DNA from: an uncultured Pseudomonadota bacterium
Lineage (GTDB): Bacteria; Pseudomonadota; Alphaproteobacteria; Rs-D84
Length of the DNA stretch: 39,804 nucleotides
Direction of reading: 5' to 3'
NCBI GenBank assembly: GCA_902784345.1
Contig: CACZUD010000008.1
Location: 1 to 39,804, forward strand
Part shown: positions 7,190 to 14,360 of the stretch, in pieces
Layout of the letters: every line of letters begins with the position of its first letter
Numbering within the stretch: the stretch's first letter is position 1
Translations under genes and position numbers: made by a program
The notes under the pieces: model-generated
What the model saw: the letters and a program-made list of their open reading frames with translations, nothing else
Databases searched by the model: none
What the model was told of the DNA's origin: nothing

Positions 7190-8098
7190 TTAGTAATTGT
7201 TTTTTACAGTGTTATAAAATTTGCGATACATATCAAATGTAAGGAATCTTTTTATTTTTGGGTCCCAAGGCTTTATATGTTCTGCATAATGCAACATCAC
7301 GGGACGACGCAATTCACGATACATTTTAGCATCCATTGTTTTTAAAAAACTGTATCCTGCGGCAACAATCACGTTAAATTTGCGCGACATAGGTTTTATA
7401 CGACCACGACATACATTGTTTAACATATCTTGATCTGGCAGGCCACTATCGTTATTTTCAGCCCAACTTACCATTTCTGAATATTTATTTTCTTTGCGCA
7501 TTTGTGCGATGTTCATCACCAGAAATCCACTGTTAATATACGCCGGACTGTCAAAACATCCTGCAAGTAAATCTGTCCCCATTTTTAATTCATTTGCTTC
7601 ACGCAAATCACGAACAAACAACACATCTACGTCGGCATATATAATACGTTCCACAGTGTCCGGTAATAATTTTGGCAACATACAACGCCACCATATCGCA
7701 TTTGGCCACCAACTGGAACGTGCATGATCATAATCTTTATTTGGTTTCAAGAATATGATTTTGCCATTAGAATAACGTCCATAAATATATTCCAATATTT
7801 TTGTCTGGGATTTTTTTGTTATGTCTGACACACAATAGATATCGTATTTACACCCAGGCGAATTTTCCAGCAAAGAAGAAATAGCAATCAAAGCAAACGA
7901 AATATAACCTTCGTTAAAACAGAAAGCTACATTTATTGTTTTGTTGTATTTTGATGTATCCAGTTTTACATTGAACCTTGGGAATGTTGCCCACGACACA
8001 AAATTTCTTTTGGCGACATTCGATGGAATTAGCAATTCGGCAACATGCAAAAATACACGTTTCACATGTTTAAAATATACAGCTGACAATTTTTCCAT
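7190..8098 (-). CDS. Family 8 glycosyltransferase
   Basis: This 302-residue enzyme matches GT8 (LgtC/WaaJ-like) glycosyltransferases, which add a hexose from a nucleotide sugar to LPS or other surface glycans with retention. The metal-binding D-x-D is visible as YADVDVLF near residue 155. Family motifs follow: YINSGFLVMN, then DQDMLN, and a C-terminal HYAEHIKPW with the metal-coordinating His. It lies near a second GT8 fused to a GT4, so both may build the same surface polymer. It has its own promoter and an aagga Shine-Dalgarno. Confidence 0.9.
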   Translation of the reverse strand: MEKLSAVYFKHVKRVFLHVAELLIPSNVAKRNFVSWATFPRFNVKLDTSKYNKTINVAFCFNEGYISFALIAISSLLENSPGCKYDIYCVSDITKKSQTKILEYIYGRYSNGKIIFLKPNKDYDHARSSWWPNAIWWRCMLPKLLPDTVERIIYADVDVLFVRDLREANELKMGTDLLAGCFDSPAYINSGFLVMNIAQMRKENKYSEMVSWAENNDSGLPDQDMLNNVCRGRIKPMSRKFNVIVAAGYSFLKTMDAKMYRELRRPVMLHYAEHIKPWDPKIKRFLTFDMYRKFYNTVKNNY

Positions 8099-8125
8099 AA
8101 AAAATTCCTTTTTGATTTAACATTC

Positions 8126-8154
8126 AGTATAAAATATCGAACATGAAATGTAAA
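8126..8154 (-). promoter_or_regulatory. Promoter of the GT8 gene
   Basis: Minus strand: -35 TTTACA (8149-8154), 17-bp spacer, -10 TATACT (8126-8131). Confidence 0.7.
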
Positions 8155-8195
8155 TACCAATATATGTAAGCAAGCAAAAAAGTAAAATATTATTA

Positions 8196-8224
8196 TTGAA
8201 ATAATGCATGATTTGTGATATAAT
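8196..8224 (+). promoter_or_regulatory. Strong sigma70 promoter upstream of the tail-fibre-like gene
   Basis: Plus strand: -35 TTGAAA (8196-8201), 17-bp spacer, -10 TATAAT (8219-8224) with an extended TGA just before it. Transcription would start near 8231, directly in front of two terminators. Confidence 0.8.
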
Positions 8225-8234
8225 GTCAACATTC

Positions 8235-8292
8235 AGCGGACAATATTTGTCTGCTATTTTTTTGGTCTCTGCATTTTGCAGGGGCCTTTTTT
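8235..8292 (+). terminator. Tandem intrinsic terminators in the tail-fibre leader
   Basis: The first hairpin at 8235-8255 has a 9-bp stem with one G-U pair and loop TAT, followed by seven U (8257-8263). The second has a 10-bp stem, 8264-8273 with 8277-8286, followed by six U. Both are downstream of the promoter and upstream of the start codon. Confidence 0.8.
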
Positions 8293-8303
8293 GTTATAAC
8301 AAT

Positions 8304-8336
8304 CCCACTTCGCCAAGGCTTCGTGGGACAAGGAGG
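8304..8336 (+). promoter_or_regulatory. Leader hairpin and Shine-Dalgarno of the tail-fibre-like gene
   Basis: A hairpin at 8304-8327 (cccac...gtggg, with an inner gcc-aa-ggc) ends 2 nt before a perfect aaggagg at 8330-8336, which fixes the start at 8344. The hairpin shares the cttcgccaaggcttcg motif with the clpB leader repeat at 22626-22680. Confidence 0.65.
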
Positions 8337-8343
8337 ACAAATA

Positions 8344-9270
8344 ATGAACAAATATACATTTATGGGAAACGGGCGCAATAAGGATTTTTATTTCACCTTT
8401 TCCTTTTTCTCTAAGGGCGACATAGTCGTTAAAATAAACGACGTAATCGCGACAGGATATGGTGTTTTCTGTATCCCTGGTTCTGGCAACAACGATTTTC
8501 CATTTACAGGCGGACATATACACTTTGCCACAGCACCAAAATCGACAGATATTGTAACCATAGAACGCAAATTACAACTAAACCGCATTATTGACTATCA
8601 ACCAACAGCATCACTGACCCCTACCACTGTTAACCAAGATATGAATTATTTCTTTGAATTGTTGAAAGATATAAGAAACGATTTACAGGGGTTCCAAGAA
8701 ACTTATGCCGAATTCACAGACACAGAAAGCGCGCAAACCTTGCTTGAACGTATAAACGCTGCGATGGAAGAAATCGACACAGTTTCCGGACAAATCGAGG
8801 CCATGGGCGATATAACAACAATTCGCACAAGCCTTACAAACCTTGGAACATCTGTAACTAATTTAACAGAATCTTTAAATACACTTTCAAGCACTGTCGG
8901 CGGTCATACAACAACAATAGGTGATCACACAACCAGTATTGGAAACATTCAAACTTCTTTAAGCGGCATAAAAATTAGCCCGGATTATGCAAACGGCGAA
9001 AGCAAAGCATGGAACACAGAATACACAGCAACAAAACCAGGTTTATTAGTGTTTTGCGCATGGTGCAATGGCAACGGCAGTGGTGTATACGCAATTGTAA
9101 ATGGCGCAACTTTATATATTTCCGCAGATAATAAACCTATGGGGCCAGGATGGACAGGTGGGGACCACCAAGCATATTTTGGTGGCAACTTACCGATTGG
9201 TGCCGGCGATACTTATAAACTCTGCGGTGGCAGCGGATATCAAAAATTGACATTTTTTCCATACAAATAA
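8344..9270 (+). CDS. T7-type phage tail-fibre-like protein
   Basis: The ATG at 8344 follows a perfect Shine-Dalgarno. The 308-residue protein resembles the N-terminal region of T7 gp17-type tail fibres, which dock fibres to the virion. It has an aromatic start (FYFTFSFF), a compact beta-rich stretch, then the VTIERKLQLNRIIDYQ and LTPTTVNQDMNYF motifs near residues 75-105. Residues about 105-205 are a predicted coiled coil with Thr/Ser/Ile repeats (TTTIGDHTTSIGNIQTSL). Residues 210-308 are Gly-rich and beta-like, as in receptor-binding tips. No other virion genes are nearby, so this may be a domesticated or stranded phage gene, possibly a surface adhesin. Expression appears gated by two terminators. 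Confidence 0.75.
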   Translation: MNKYTFMGNGRNKDFYFTFSFFSKGDIVVKINDVIATGYGVFCIPGSGNNDFPFTGGHIHFATAPKSTDIVTIERKLQLNRIIDYQPTASLTPTTVNQDMNYFFELLKDIRNDLQGFQETYAEFTDTESAQTLLERINAAMEEIDTVSGQIEAMGDITTIRTSLTNLGTSVTNLTESLNTLSSTVGGHTTTIGDHTTSIGNIQTSLSGIKISPDYANGESKAWNTEYTATKPGLLVFCAWCNGNGSGVYAIVNGATLYISADNKPMGPGWTGGDHQAYFGGNLPIGAGDTYKLCGGSGYQKLTFFPYK

Positions 9271-9271
9271 G

Positions 9272-9296
9272 AAACGGGCATTGCCCGTTTTTTATT
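9272..9296. terminator. Bidirectional terminator between convergent genes
   Basis: The hairpin aaacgggca/ttgcccgttt at 9272-9290 has a U-run on the plus strand, serving the tail-fibre-like gene. On the minus strand it follows the stop of the glycosyltransferase fusion, with a weaker U-tract. Confidence 0.85.
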
Positions 9297-11220
9297 TTTT
9301 TGTTTCTTGCCATATCACATTTCTTAAATCGTTTACAAACCGTGGAATATTGTGCGTTTCACGAATATATTTGATTGCTGATTCTGCTTTTTGTTTATAC
9401 AACTTGTCATTTTCCATCAATTCACGAATTGCCGGTATAAAATTATCCACGCCGTCAAAACCATCACCTGGATTATCACCTGTGAACAAACCAAATTTTT
9501 CAACCAAGCCTTCGCGTTCCAAATCTGATACCAGCACAGTTCCATATGACAAGCATTCCAGCCAAGATATTGGTATCCCTTCCCAGATTGCAGTGCTACA
9601 TAATATACGTGCAGATTTTATAAGTTCTGCTTTTTCTTTGCCATCAACATGGCCTACAAAATGCAAATTTGGTATATCGTTTTTCATATAAGGTGCCAAC
9701 ATACGTTCGTTATCTTTGCGGTGTCTGAAAAATTGTCCAAGGACATAAAAATCGTATTCAGGCATACGCTTTGCTATTTCACAAAATACCCAAGCACGTT
9801 TTTGTGCTTCCAATCGACCAAGGAATATTACACTCTTTTCTTTTTTCTTGATATCAAACTTGAAATCCATGTCTAATTCAATCGGGTTAGGCAAATATTG
9901 TATAGATGTGTTTTCTGGCAAATAATACAATTCCTTTGCCAAAGGATTTAAACTGTAACCTTGTGATATGAATTTTACGCGTTTTTCGTCATTCAATTCA
10001 TGCACTGTGTCGTATATATTTTGATGATAGAAACAAGGATCTTTTATTGACTTCATTGTGTCAATAACATTATCCCATGCTGATTTTGGTCTTGGGTCTT
10101 GCACCCACAAAATCAATTTTTTATTTTTATTTGTTTCGTGTTTTAATACAAAATCATCTGTTAATTCTATCGACAAATACACATCATAATTCTTGCGTTT
10201 CAAAAACCATTTTGACGCCCAATGTCTTCGTGGCAAACGATAAAGTTTTACGCCATCTTCGCGATATACGCGTTCTGTGAATCTGTGACCGCCAGAACCC
10301 AACAACACATCAACACGGATATCTTCATTTGGTATATATTTAGCGATAAACTTTCGTGCCAAGAACCCATATCCACCAAAAGCGGTTCCTGCGCCACCAA
10401 AAAATTTATCAATTAATAATCCAACACGGATTTTTCTTTTAGTCATTATTTTTTCAGTTTTTTCATAATATTTTTTCCAAATCTTTTTCAATTCGTGTTT
10501 GCTGTCAACAAGCCAAGGTTTGTTTGCACCGTTATAGTGTATTATTCTTGCTTTTTTTGTTTTACGTGGTTCGTTATGCATATTTGCCGATGTAAAATTA
10601 TATATACTATCTATTTCCAGTACTTTATTTTTACAAACGATATTCATAACATCTTGATCGTTAAATTTGATTTTTCCAGATAATTTTTCGGTTTCTTTTA
10701 TTAATTTAGCCCCCATTTTTTCTTTGCGCATAATATTCAGATTCATTAATAATATACCGGCATTTACATATAAATCATCATCTGCAAAACCTATTTCTGG
10801 CAAATAATTTATATCACGAATATACAAGTCACGAACACCCGCAATTATGCAATTTTTCATATCAGTATCATATAATTTGCTAATATTGCCGTTTACAATT
10901 ATATCGGCATCCATATACAAAATTTTATCAACATCTGGCAATAAATCTGCTATTAAATATCTGTAATAAGTTTCATTTGAAATGTATTTTATCGTTGAAT
11001 TTAAATGAGCAGTTTTGTTTGTATCCACTTTGATGAATTTCACAGACGCGTTACGAAAATATGAAAACAGTTTATTTACACGGACTTTTGATTCGTCAGT
11101 TATATCAGATGAAAAAATATAAACATTCAATTCGTGTTTTTTATTATTTAAAGCCAAAGAAGTTAAAACAACCAATAATTGTTCTATATATTTATCGTTT
11201 ACACAAAAAGCAATATTCAT
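9292..11220 (-). CDS. GT8-GT4 glycosyltransferase fusion
   Basis: This 642-residue protein is two glycosyltransferases in one chain. Residues 1 to about 255 are GT8, with MDADIIV as the D-x-D motif, NAGILLMNLN, DQDVMN and HYNGANKPW. From Met259 (MTKRKIRVGLLIDKFFGG) the chain looks like the start of a GT4 enzyme and continues with VIFLGRLEAQKR, then IWEGIPISWLECLSYG, the nucleotide-sugar EX7E region. The junction is in frame and the second half begins like a native start, so this probably arose by loss of a stop between neighbouring genes. The start at 11220 is backed by GGAG 6 nt upstream. It likely adds two successive sugars to a surface glycan; substrates cannot be read from sequence. Confidence 0.88.
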   Translation of the reverse strand: MNIAFCVNDKYIEQLLVVLTSLALNNKKHELNVYIFSSDITDESKVRVNKLFSYFRNASVKFIKVDTNKTAHLNSTIKYISNETYYRYLIADLLPDVDKILYMDADIIVNGNISKLYDTDMKNCIIAGVRDLYIRDINYLPEIGFADDDLYVNAGILLMNLNIMRKEKMGAKLIKETEKLSGKIKFNDQDVMNIVCKNKVLEIDSIYNFTSANMHNEPRKTKKARIIHYNGANKPWLVDSKHELKKIWKKYYEKTEKIMTKRKIRVGLLIDKFFGGAGTAFGGYGFLARKFIAKYIPNEDIRVDVLLGSGGHRFTERVYREDGVKLYRLPRRHWASKWFLKRKNYDVYLSIELTDDFVLKHETNKNKKLILWVQDPRPKSAWDNVIDTMKSIKDPCFYHQNIYDTVHELNDEKRVKFISQGYSLNPLAKELYYLPENTSIQYLPNPIELDMDFKFDIKKKEKSVIFLGRLEAQKRAWVFCEIAKRMPEYDFYVLGQFFRHRKDNERMLAPYMKNDIPNLHFVGHVDGKEKAELIKSARILCSTAIWEGIPISWLECLSYGTVLVSDLEREGLVEKFGLFTGDNPGDGFDGVDNFIPAIRELMENDKLYKQKAESAIKYIRETHNIPRFVNDLRNVIWQETKK

Positions 11221-11306
11221 TTTTTCTCCATTTACAAACTGGTGATACATAACTTAAAACAAGAATAAACACCTATTGACCCATATTCACTTAAGTGTAA
11301 AAATGA

Positions 11307-11409
11307 TTATTTGGTGTTTAAAGTTTGTTTAACAGCACCATACAAAAATCTTTCTTTAAAATCAAGTTTTTCCGGTGTTTTCGTTTGTTGTTCAAATCTA
11401 TGTATTTAT
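11307..11409 (-). pseudogene. Possible remnant of a coding sequence (C-terminal end)
   Basis: Upstream of the glycosyltransferase fusion, about 33 codons on the minus strand read as a plausible protein tail (IHRFEQQTKTPEKLDF, then KERFLYGAV, KQTLNTK and a stop). They have no start and are preceded by stops. A short open frame in AT-rich DNA can arise by chance, so this is a weak call. Confidence 0.25.
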
Positions 11410-11482
11410 TATTTGGCAAAGATACAAAAATATGTTTTGCAAAATTCGTAATATAATTTACCCTAGAAAAAAAGGATAAGTA

Positions 11483-12262
11483 ATGATAACAGATACTTTT
11501 GATAACGATACTCCTGCTATTATAAACCCAAAAGAAAACCCTGATGCTTTTGCGGTTGACGCTTGTATTGTCGCTTTCTCGTATAAAATAGAAGAATTTG
11601 TGTTATCTCGTTTTAATCCGATAAAAATTGGTGAAATTCATTTTTCAACAGGTATCACGCCAATATGGTTAATTGAATATAATGGGAAAAAGTTTGCTTT
11701 TTTCAAAACTTATGTTGGGGCCCCTGCTTGTGTTGGTTCTATTGAAGATTCCTTGGCGGAAATCAACACTAAAAAATATATTCTTTTCGGCAGCGCAGGT
11801 TGCTTAAACAAAGAAATTGCGCGCGGCAAAGTAATGGTTCCAAATGCCGCTTGGCGCGACGAAGGGACTTCTTACCATTATATGTCGGCAAGCGATTGGG
11901 TTGACATTCCTAATAGTGAAAAAGTATGCGAATTTATGACACAAAGTAAATTACCATTTGTGTGCGGAAAAACTTGGACAACAGATTCTTTTTATCGTGA
12001 AACACGCGGCAACTTTGAAAAACGTAAAGCCGATGGTTGCATTTGTGTTGAAATGGAATGTGCAGCTGTTCAAGCAATGTGCAATTTTCGTGGACTTGAA
12101 TTTTATACATTTTTTATAAGCAGTGATTTGCTTGATGCACCAGAATGGGACGAACGTCATGCCCTGAATGGAACAGACACGGGCAGTCAGCACGATGCAC
12201 AATATTTTGAAATCGCACTGGAATTTGCAGATTTTATTTGTTGCGATTCAGGCAAGATGTAA
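11483..12262 (+). CDS. Nucleoside phosphorylase family protein
   Basis: This 259-residue protein fits the purine/uridine phosphorylase superfamily, which cleaves nucleosides with phosphate in salvage. Visible signs are the phosphate-loop-like FGSAGCLN near residue 97, a KVMVPNAAWRDEGTSYHY segment, and the ribose/base-binding VEMECAAVQAM near residue 192, where the Glu-Met-Glu core is typical. The C-terminal region is the usual alpha/beta end. Whether the substrate is uridine or a purine nucleoside is not clear. Start supported by aagga 7 nt upstream. Neighbours do not suggest a pathway. Confidence 0.85.
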   Translation: MITDTFDNDTPAIINPKENPDAFAVDACIVAFSYKIEEFVLSRFNPIKIGEIHFSTGITPIWLIEYNGKKFAFFKTYVGAPACVGSIEDSLAEINTKKYILFGSAGCLNKEIARGKVMVPNAAWRDEGTSYHYMSASDWVDIPNSEKVCEFMTQSKLPFVCGKTWTTDSFYRETRGNFEKRKADGCICVEMECAAVQAMCNFRGLEFYTFFISSDLLDAPEWDERHALNGTDTGSQHDAQYFEIALEFADFICCDSGKM

Positions 12263-12283
12263 AAATTCGAAACGGTTATACTT

Positions 12284-12421
12284 TTATCTGCTTTTTACTT
12301 TTCTTTGTTGGGCTAATTCTGCTCTTCTTTGTTTACATGCCAGAACGAAATTTTGATAGTCTTCGTTATTTAAGGAATATTCTTCTTGCTTTCTTTTTTC
12401 AAATTCAGCTTGGCTTAACAT
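12284..12421 (-). CDS. Small highly charged protein (45 aa)
   Basis: A 45-codon frame on the minus strand starts at 12421 with aagga 5 nt before the ATG. It encodes a helical, charged peptide (MLSQAEFEKRKQEEYSLN, then LACKQRRAELAQQRK). The composition is protein-like and it converges on the nucleoside phosphorylase gene without overlap. I do not recognise a family. The longer plus-strand frame over this area runs through it with poor composition. Confidence 0.55.
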   Translation of the reverse strand: MLSQAEFEKRKQEEYSLNNEDYQNFVLACKQRRAELAQQRKVKSR

Positions 12422-12550
12422 ATATGTCCTTTTTATTTGTTTGCCAAGGCATGGCTACTAGATTTTTGCGGAATGTAAAGATTTTTTACGATTACAACTT
12501 GCAAAAACAAACATTTCGTGTACAGTGTACTATGCGAAAAGGCAAAAAAA

Positions 12551-12811
12551 ATGAAACACGAACCAGAACGAAAACCGATAAATATACGCAATTTTCTTGT
12601 TGTTGTTTTTGTTGTATATGGAATTACTTATATGATATTCAGCATTACACTTCCAGAAGCACAAAAACGAAAACACGAACAAGACAGACAGGACATCATA
12701 GAAAACAAAGTAAAACAACACGAAAAAACTTTGCCACATTACAAAGAATATTTGCAGACCAAACAACAAATCGCACATTATCGCGACAGTTTACAACGAG
12801 CAATGAGATAA
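12551..12811 (+). CDS. Small single-span membrane protein
   Basis: The ATG at 12551 has aaagg upstream. The 86-residue product has a basic N-terminus, one membrane span at about residues 17-37 (FLVVVFVVYGITYMIFSI), and a highly charged helical C-terminal half (KRKHEQDRQDIIENKVKQH). The topology, with a short cytoplasmic end and a coiled-coil-prone outer part, resembles FtsL/FtsB-type proteins, but no signature allows that name. An intrinsic terminator follows directly. Confidence 0.65.
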   Translation: MKHEPERKPINIRNFLVVVFVVYGITYMIFSITLPEAQKRKHEQDRQDIIENKVKQHEKTLPHYKEYLQTKQQIAHYRDSLQRAMR

Positions 12812-12812
12812 A

Positions 12813-12836
12813 AAACACCCGTTTGGGTGTTTTTTG
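12813..12836. terminator. Intrinsic terminator
   Basis: The hairpin aacaccc-gttt-gggtgtt is flanked by A- and T-runs on both sides and ends the small membrane protein gene. On the minus strand it lies just after a degraded copy of the tRNA-Glu 3' end. Confidence 0.85.
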
Positions 12837-12837
12837 A

Positions 12838-12858
12838 TTCTTGGCAGGGCCACTTAAG
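12838..12858 (-). repeat. Degenerate copy of the tRNA-Glu 3' end
   Basis: On the plus strand, ttcttggcagggccactt matches the tRNA-Glu fragment at 13855-13875 at about 15 of 21 positions. As there, a terminator hairpin follows it on the minus strand. It could be the outer boundary of an old insertion that carries the SGNH hydrolase gene. Confidence 0.35.
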
Positions 12859-12930
12859 CAATTCACGAGCTGAGTTTATGCGTGATTTGTTGTTATTCGG
12901 GAAAGAAATTAAGGTGTTTTTGAATACACA

Positions 12931-13641
12931 TTACTTTGTTTCAGGGTGATATTGTAAATATGTATTTTCAAAAACACTCTCTACAACCGCTTGCCCTTGT
13001 TCATTTAGATGTATTCCATCTTCACAAATGTAATCACTTAATTTATGAATGTCTAATAAGGTTTCACGAACAGGCACCACAGGAATATTGTTATCTATGG
13101 CAATTTGTTTAAATGCAACTGCATATAATTCTTGATGTCTGTATATAAAATTCACATCCCCCAAGAATTGCAAAATATTTGCGGCACGTTGCTTATCACC
13201 CTTGGAAATCCATTTAAAATATTTATTTGCATCAATTGGTGGCAAAGACATTATAGCAATACGTTTTCCTAATTTGCGTAATTTATCAATGATAGTTTGA
13301 GTATTTACCTTAAACTGTTCTAATGAAACACTTGGTTTAATATCTTTGTTGGTCGGATTTTCTGCAACAATATCCCAATTAAAATCGCAATCGTTTCCAC
13401 CAAATTCAACCAAAAACAAATCGTTTTCTAATCCGTTATTAAATACACCATCTGCTATTTTTACAGCTTTATCTGTTGTACAACCAAATCTGGAATAATT
13501 TTTTACAGAAACAGGCATATTACGACTAAACACATCTACGGCATTGTTATCTGATATTTTATATTTTTTAGAGTCATCATCTAAAACAATTCCTTTTGAC
13601 AAAGAATCACCAAACACATTGATATTATCTATGATTTTCAT
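12931..13641 (-). CDS. SGNH/GDSL hydrolase family protein
   Basis: This 236-residue protein fits the SGNH (GDSL-like) esterase/lipase fold. Block I is FGDSLSKG with the nucleophile Ser near residue 13, block III is GGND near residue 77, and block V is DGIHLNEQG with catalytic Asp and His near 212-215. It has no signal peptide. Related enzymes remove acyl groups from glycans or lipids. The gene lies between two fragments of the tRNA-Glu 3' end, so it may be cargo of an inserted element. Its leader contains an extended hairpin and a terminator-like hairpin. Confidence 0.85.
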   Translation of the reverse strand: MKIIDNINVFGDSLSKGIVLDDDSKKYKISDNNAVDVFSRNMPVSVKNYSRFGCTTDKAVKIADGVFNNGLENDLFLVEFGGNDCDFNWDIVAENPTNKDIKPSVSLEQFKVNTQTIIDKLRKLGKRIAIMSLPPIDANKYFKWISKGDKQRAANILQFLGDVNFIYRHQELYAVAFKQIAIDNNIPVVPVRETLLDIHKLSDYICEDGIHLNEQGQAVVESVFENTYLQYHPETK

Positions 13642-13720
13642 TAAATATCCCCTTTTTCAACAAACAAAATATTGAAATAAAAACCAGAAAAATTCAAGCA
13701 CAAAACAATACATACAAAAA

Positions 13721-13804
13721 AAGGTTAGATTTCTAACCTTTTCTTTTTAAAAGTTCGTAAATGTGTAAAATAGGTATAGATTTTACCGCCCAACTTACGA
13801 ACTT
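13721..13804 (-). terminator. Two hairpins upstream of the SGNH hydrolase gene
   Basis: In order of minus-strand transcription: a nested hairpin with outer 10-bp arms (13795-13804 with 13751-13760) and an inner 7-bp stem (13780-13786 with 13765-13771), then a 9-bp hairpin aaggttaga-tt-tctaacctt (13740-13721) followed by seven U. The second looks like a real terminator. No clear promoter was found in front of them. Confidence 0.6.
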
Positions 13805-13830
13805 GTGAAAGTATTGGAAATCTAATAAAA

Positions 13831-13852
13831 AACCGACCCAAAAGGTCGGTTT
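13831..13852 (-). terminator. Terminator after the tRNA-Glu 3' fragment
   Basis: Hairpin aaccgacc/ggtcggtt with a U-run on the minus strand, placed directly downstream of the truncated tRNA-Glu copy. Confidence 0.75.
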
Positions 13853-13856
13853 GAAT

Positions 13857-13874
13857 TTTTGGCAGCCCCACTCG
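13857..13874 (-). repeat. Truncated copy of the tRNA-Glu 3' end
   Basis: These 18 bp are identical to 14092-14109, which covers the CCA end, acceptor strand and start of the T stem of tRNA-Glu. The copy lies about 235 bp downstream of the tRNA and could be an att-type scar. Confidence 0.75.
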
Positions 13875-13977
13875 TGCTTGATAAACAATAACCAAACCTA
13901 AACGCAAAAACTCTATTAAATATATCCGTTTTTGCAGGTTTGCTAATTGTTCATCTGCGAATTGGTCATGCACACCT

Positions 13978-14056
13978 TGGGCTTTGCCCACAAAAACTTC
14001 GTTTTTGAACGACACTACGTGCCGTTGGTGCTCTGACCTAATCCTTCGTGGAGAGC
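13978..14056 (-). ncRNA. Four abutting hairpins downstream of tRNA-Glu
   Basis: Consecutive stem-loops lie end to end: tgggc-ttt-gccca (13978-13990), caaaaac-ttc-gtttttg (13991-14007), aacgacac-tac-gtgccgtt with one internal mismatch (14008-14026), and a gctct...agagc stem (14030-14056). They sit between the tRNA-Glu terminator and its truncated copy. They may be a structured RNA or a folded DNA element; a 115-codon frame also crosses this stretch but is unconvincing. The rest of 13642-14094 holds only the terminators and repeats listed separately. Confidence 0.4.
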
Positions 14057-14066
14057 AAAATAAAAC

Positions 14067-14090
14067 GACCACCTAAATGGTGGTCTTTTT
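14067..14090 (-). terminator. Terminator of the tRNA-Asp/tRNA-Glu transcript
   Basis: Hairpin gaccacc/ggtggtc (14067-14085), 9 nt after the encoded CCA of tRNA-Glu. The minus-strand tail is U-rich but broken. Confidence 0.65.
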
Positions 14091-14094
14091 ATTT

Positions 14095-14169
14095 TGGCAG
14101 CCCCACTCGGATTTGAACCGGGATTCTCGCCTTGAAAGGGCGGTGTCCTAACCATTAGACGATGGGGCC
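14095..14169 (-). tRNA. tRNA-Glu (anticodon TTC)
   Basis: A full cloverleaf can be drawn. Acceptor GGCCCCA pairs with TGGGGCT, the anticodon loop contains TTC, the T loop is GTTCAAA, and CCA is encoded at 14097-14095. It is transcribed with tRNA-Asp from the promoter at 14302-14330. Confidence 0.96.
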
Positions 14170-14212
14170 ATGGACTCTTAGTAAACCGCCGTTTTACCGG
14201 CGGTAAAATCTC

Positions 14213-14290
14213 TGGCGGGATGTAAGGGGCTCGAACCCTCGACCTTCTGCGTGACAGGCAGACGCTCTAAACCAGCTGAGCTAACACCCC
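14213..14290 (-). tRNA. tRNA-Asp (anticodon GTC)
   Basis: Acceptor GGGGTGT pairs with ACATCCC, the anticodon loop CTGTCAC gives GTC, the T loop is normal, and CCA is encoded at 14215-14213. A hairpin (ccgccg...cggcgg, about 14187-14203) separates it from tRNA-Glu and may guide processing. Confidence 0.96.
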
Positions 14291-14301
14291 AGAGCAGAGA
14301 T

Positions 14302-14330
14302 ATAATATAATGAACAAATCCAAAATGCAA
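14302..14330 (-). promoter_or_regulatory. Promoter of the tRNA-Asp/tRNA-Glu operon
   Basis: Minus strand: -35 TTGCAT (14325-14330), 17-bp spacer, -10 TATTAT (14302-14307), starting about 5 nt upstream of the mature tRNA-Asp. Confidence 0.7.
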
Positions 14331-14360
14331 GTATTTTTTTCGTTTTTTCTTTGCGATTTA

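Noticed and set aside
12238-12837. 199-codon plus-strand frame after the nucleoside phosphorylase
   Set aside because: Poor composition (runs of Cys, Thr, Lys, Arg), overlaps the better supported 45-aa minus-strand gene and the 86-aa membrane protein gene in another frame.
13725-14072. 115-codon minus-strand frame downstream of tRNA-Glu
   Set aside because: It crosses two terminators, the tRNA-Glu fragment and four hairpins, with no Shine-Dalgarno. Some inner phrases look protein-like, so it is kept only as an alternative to the hairpin reading.
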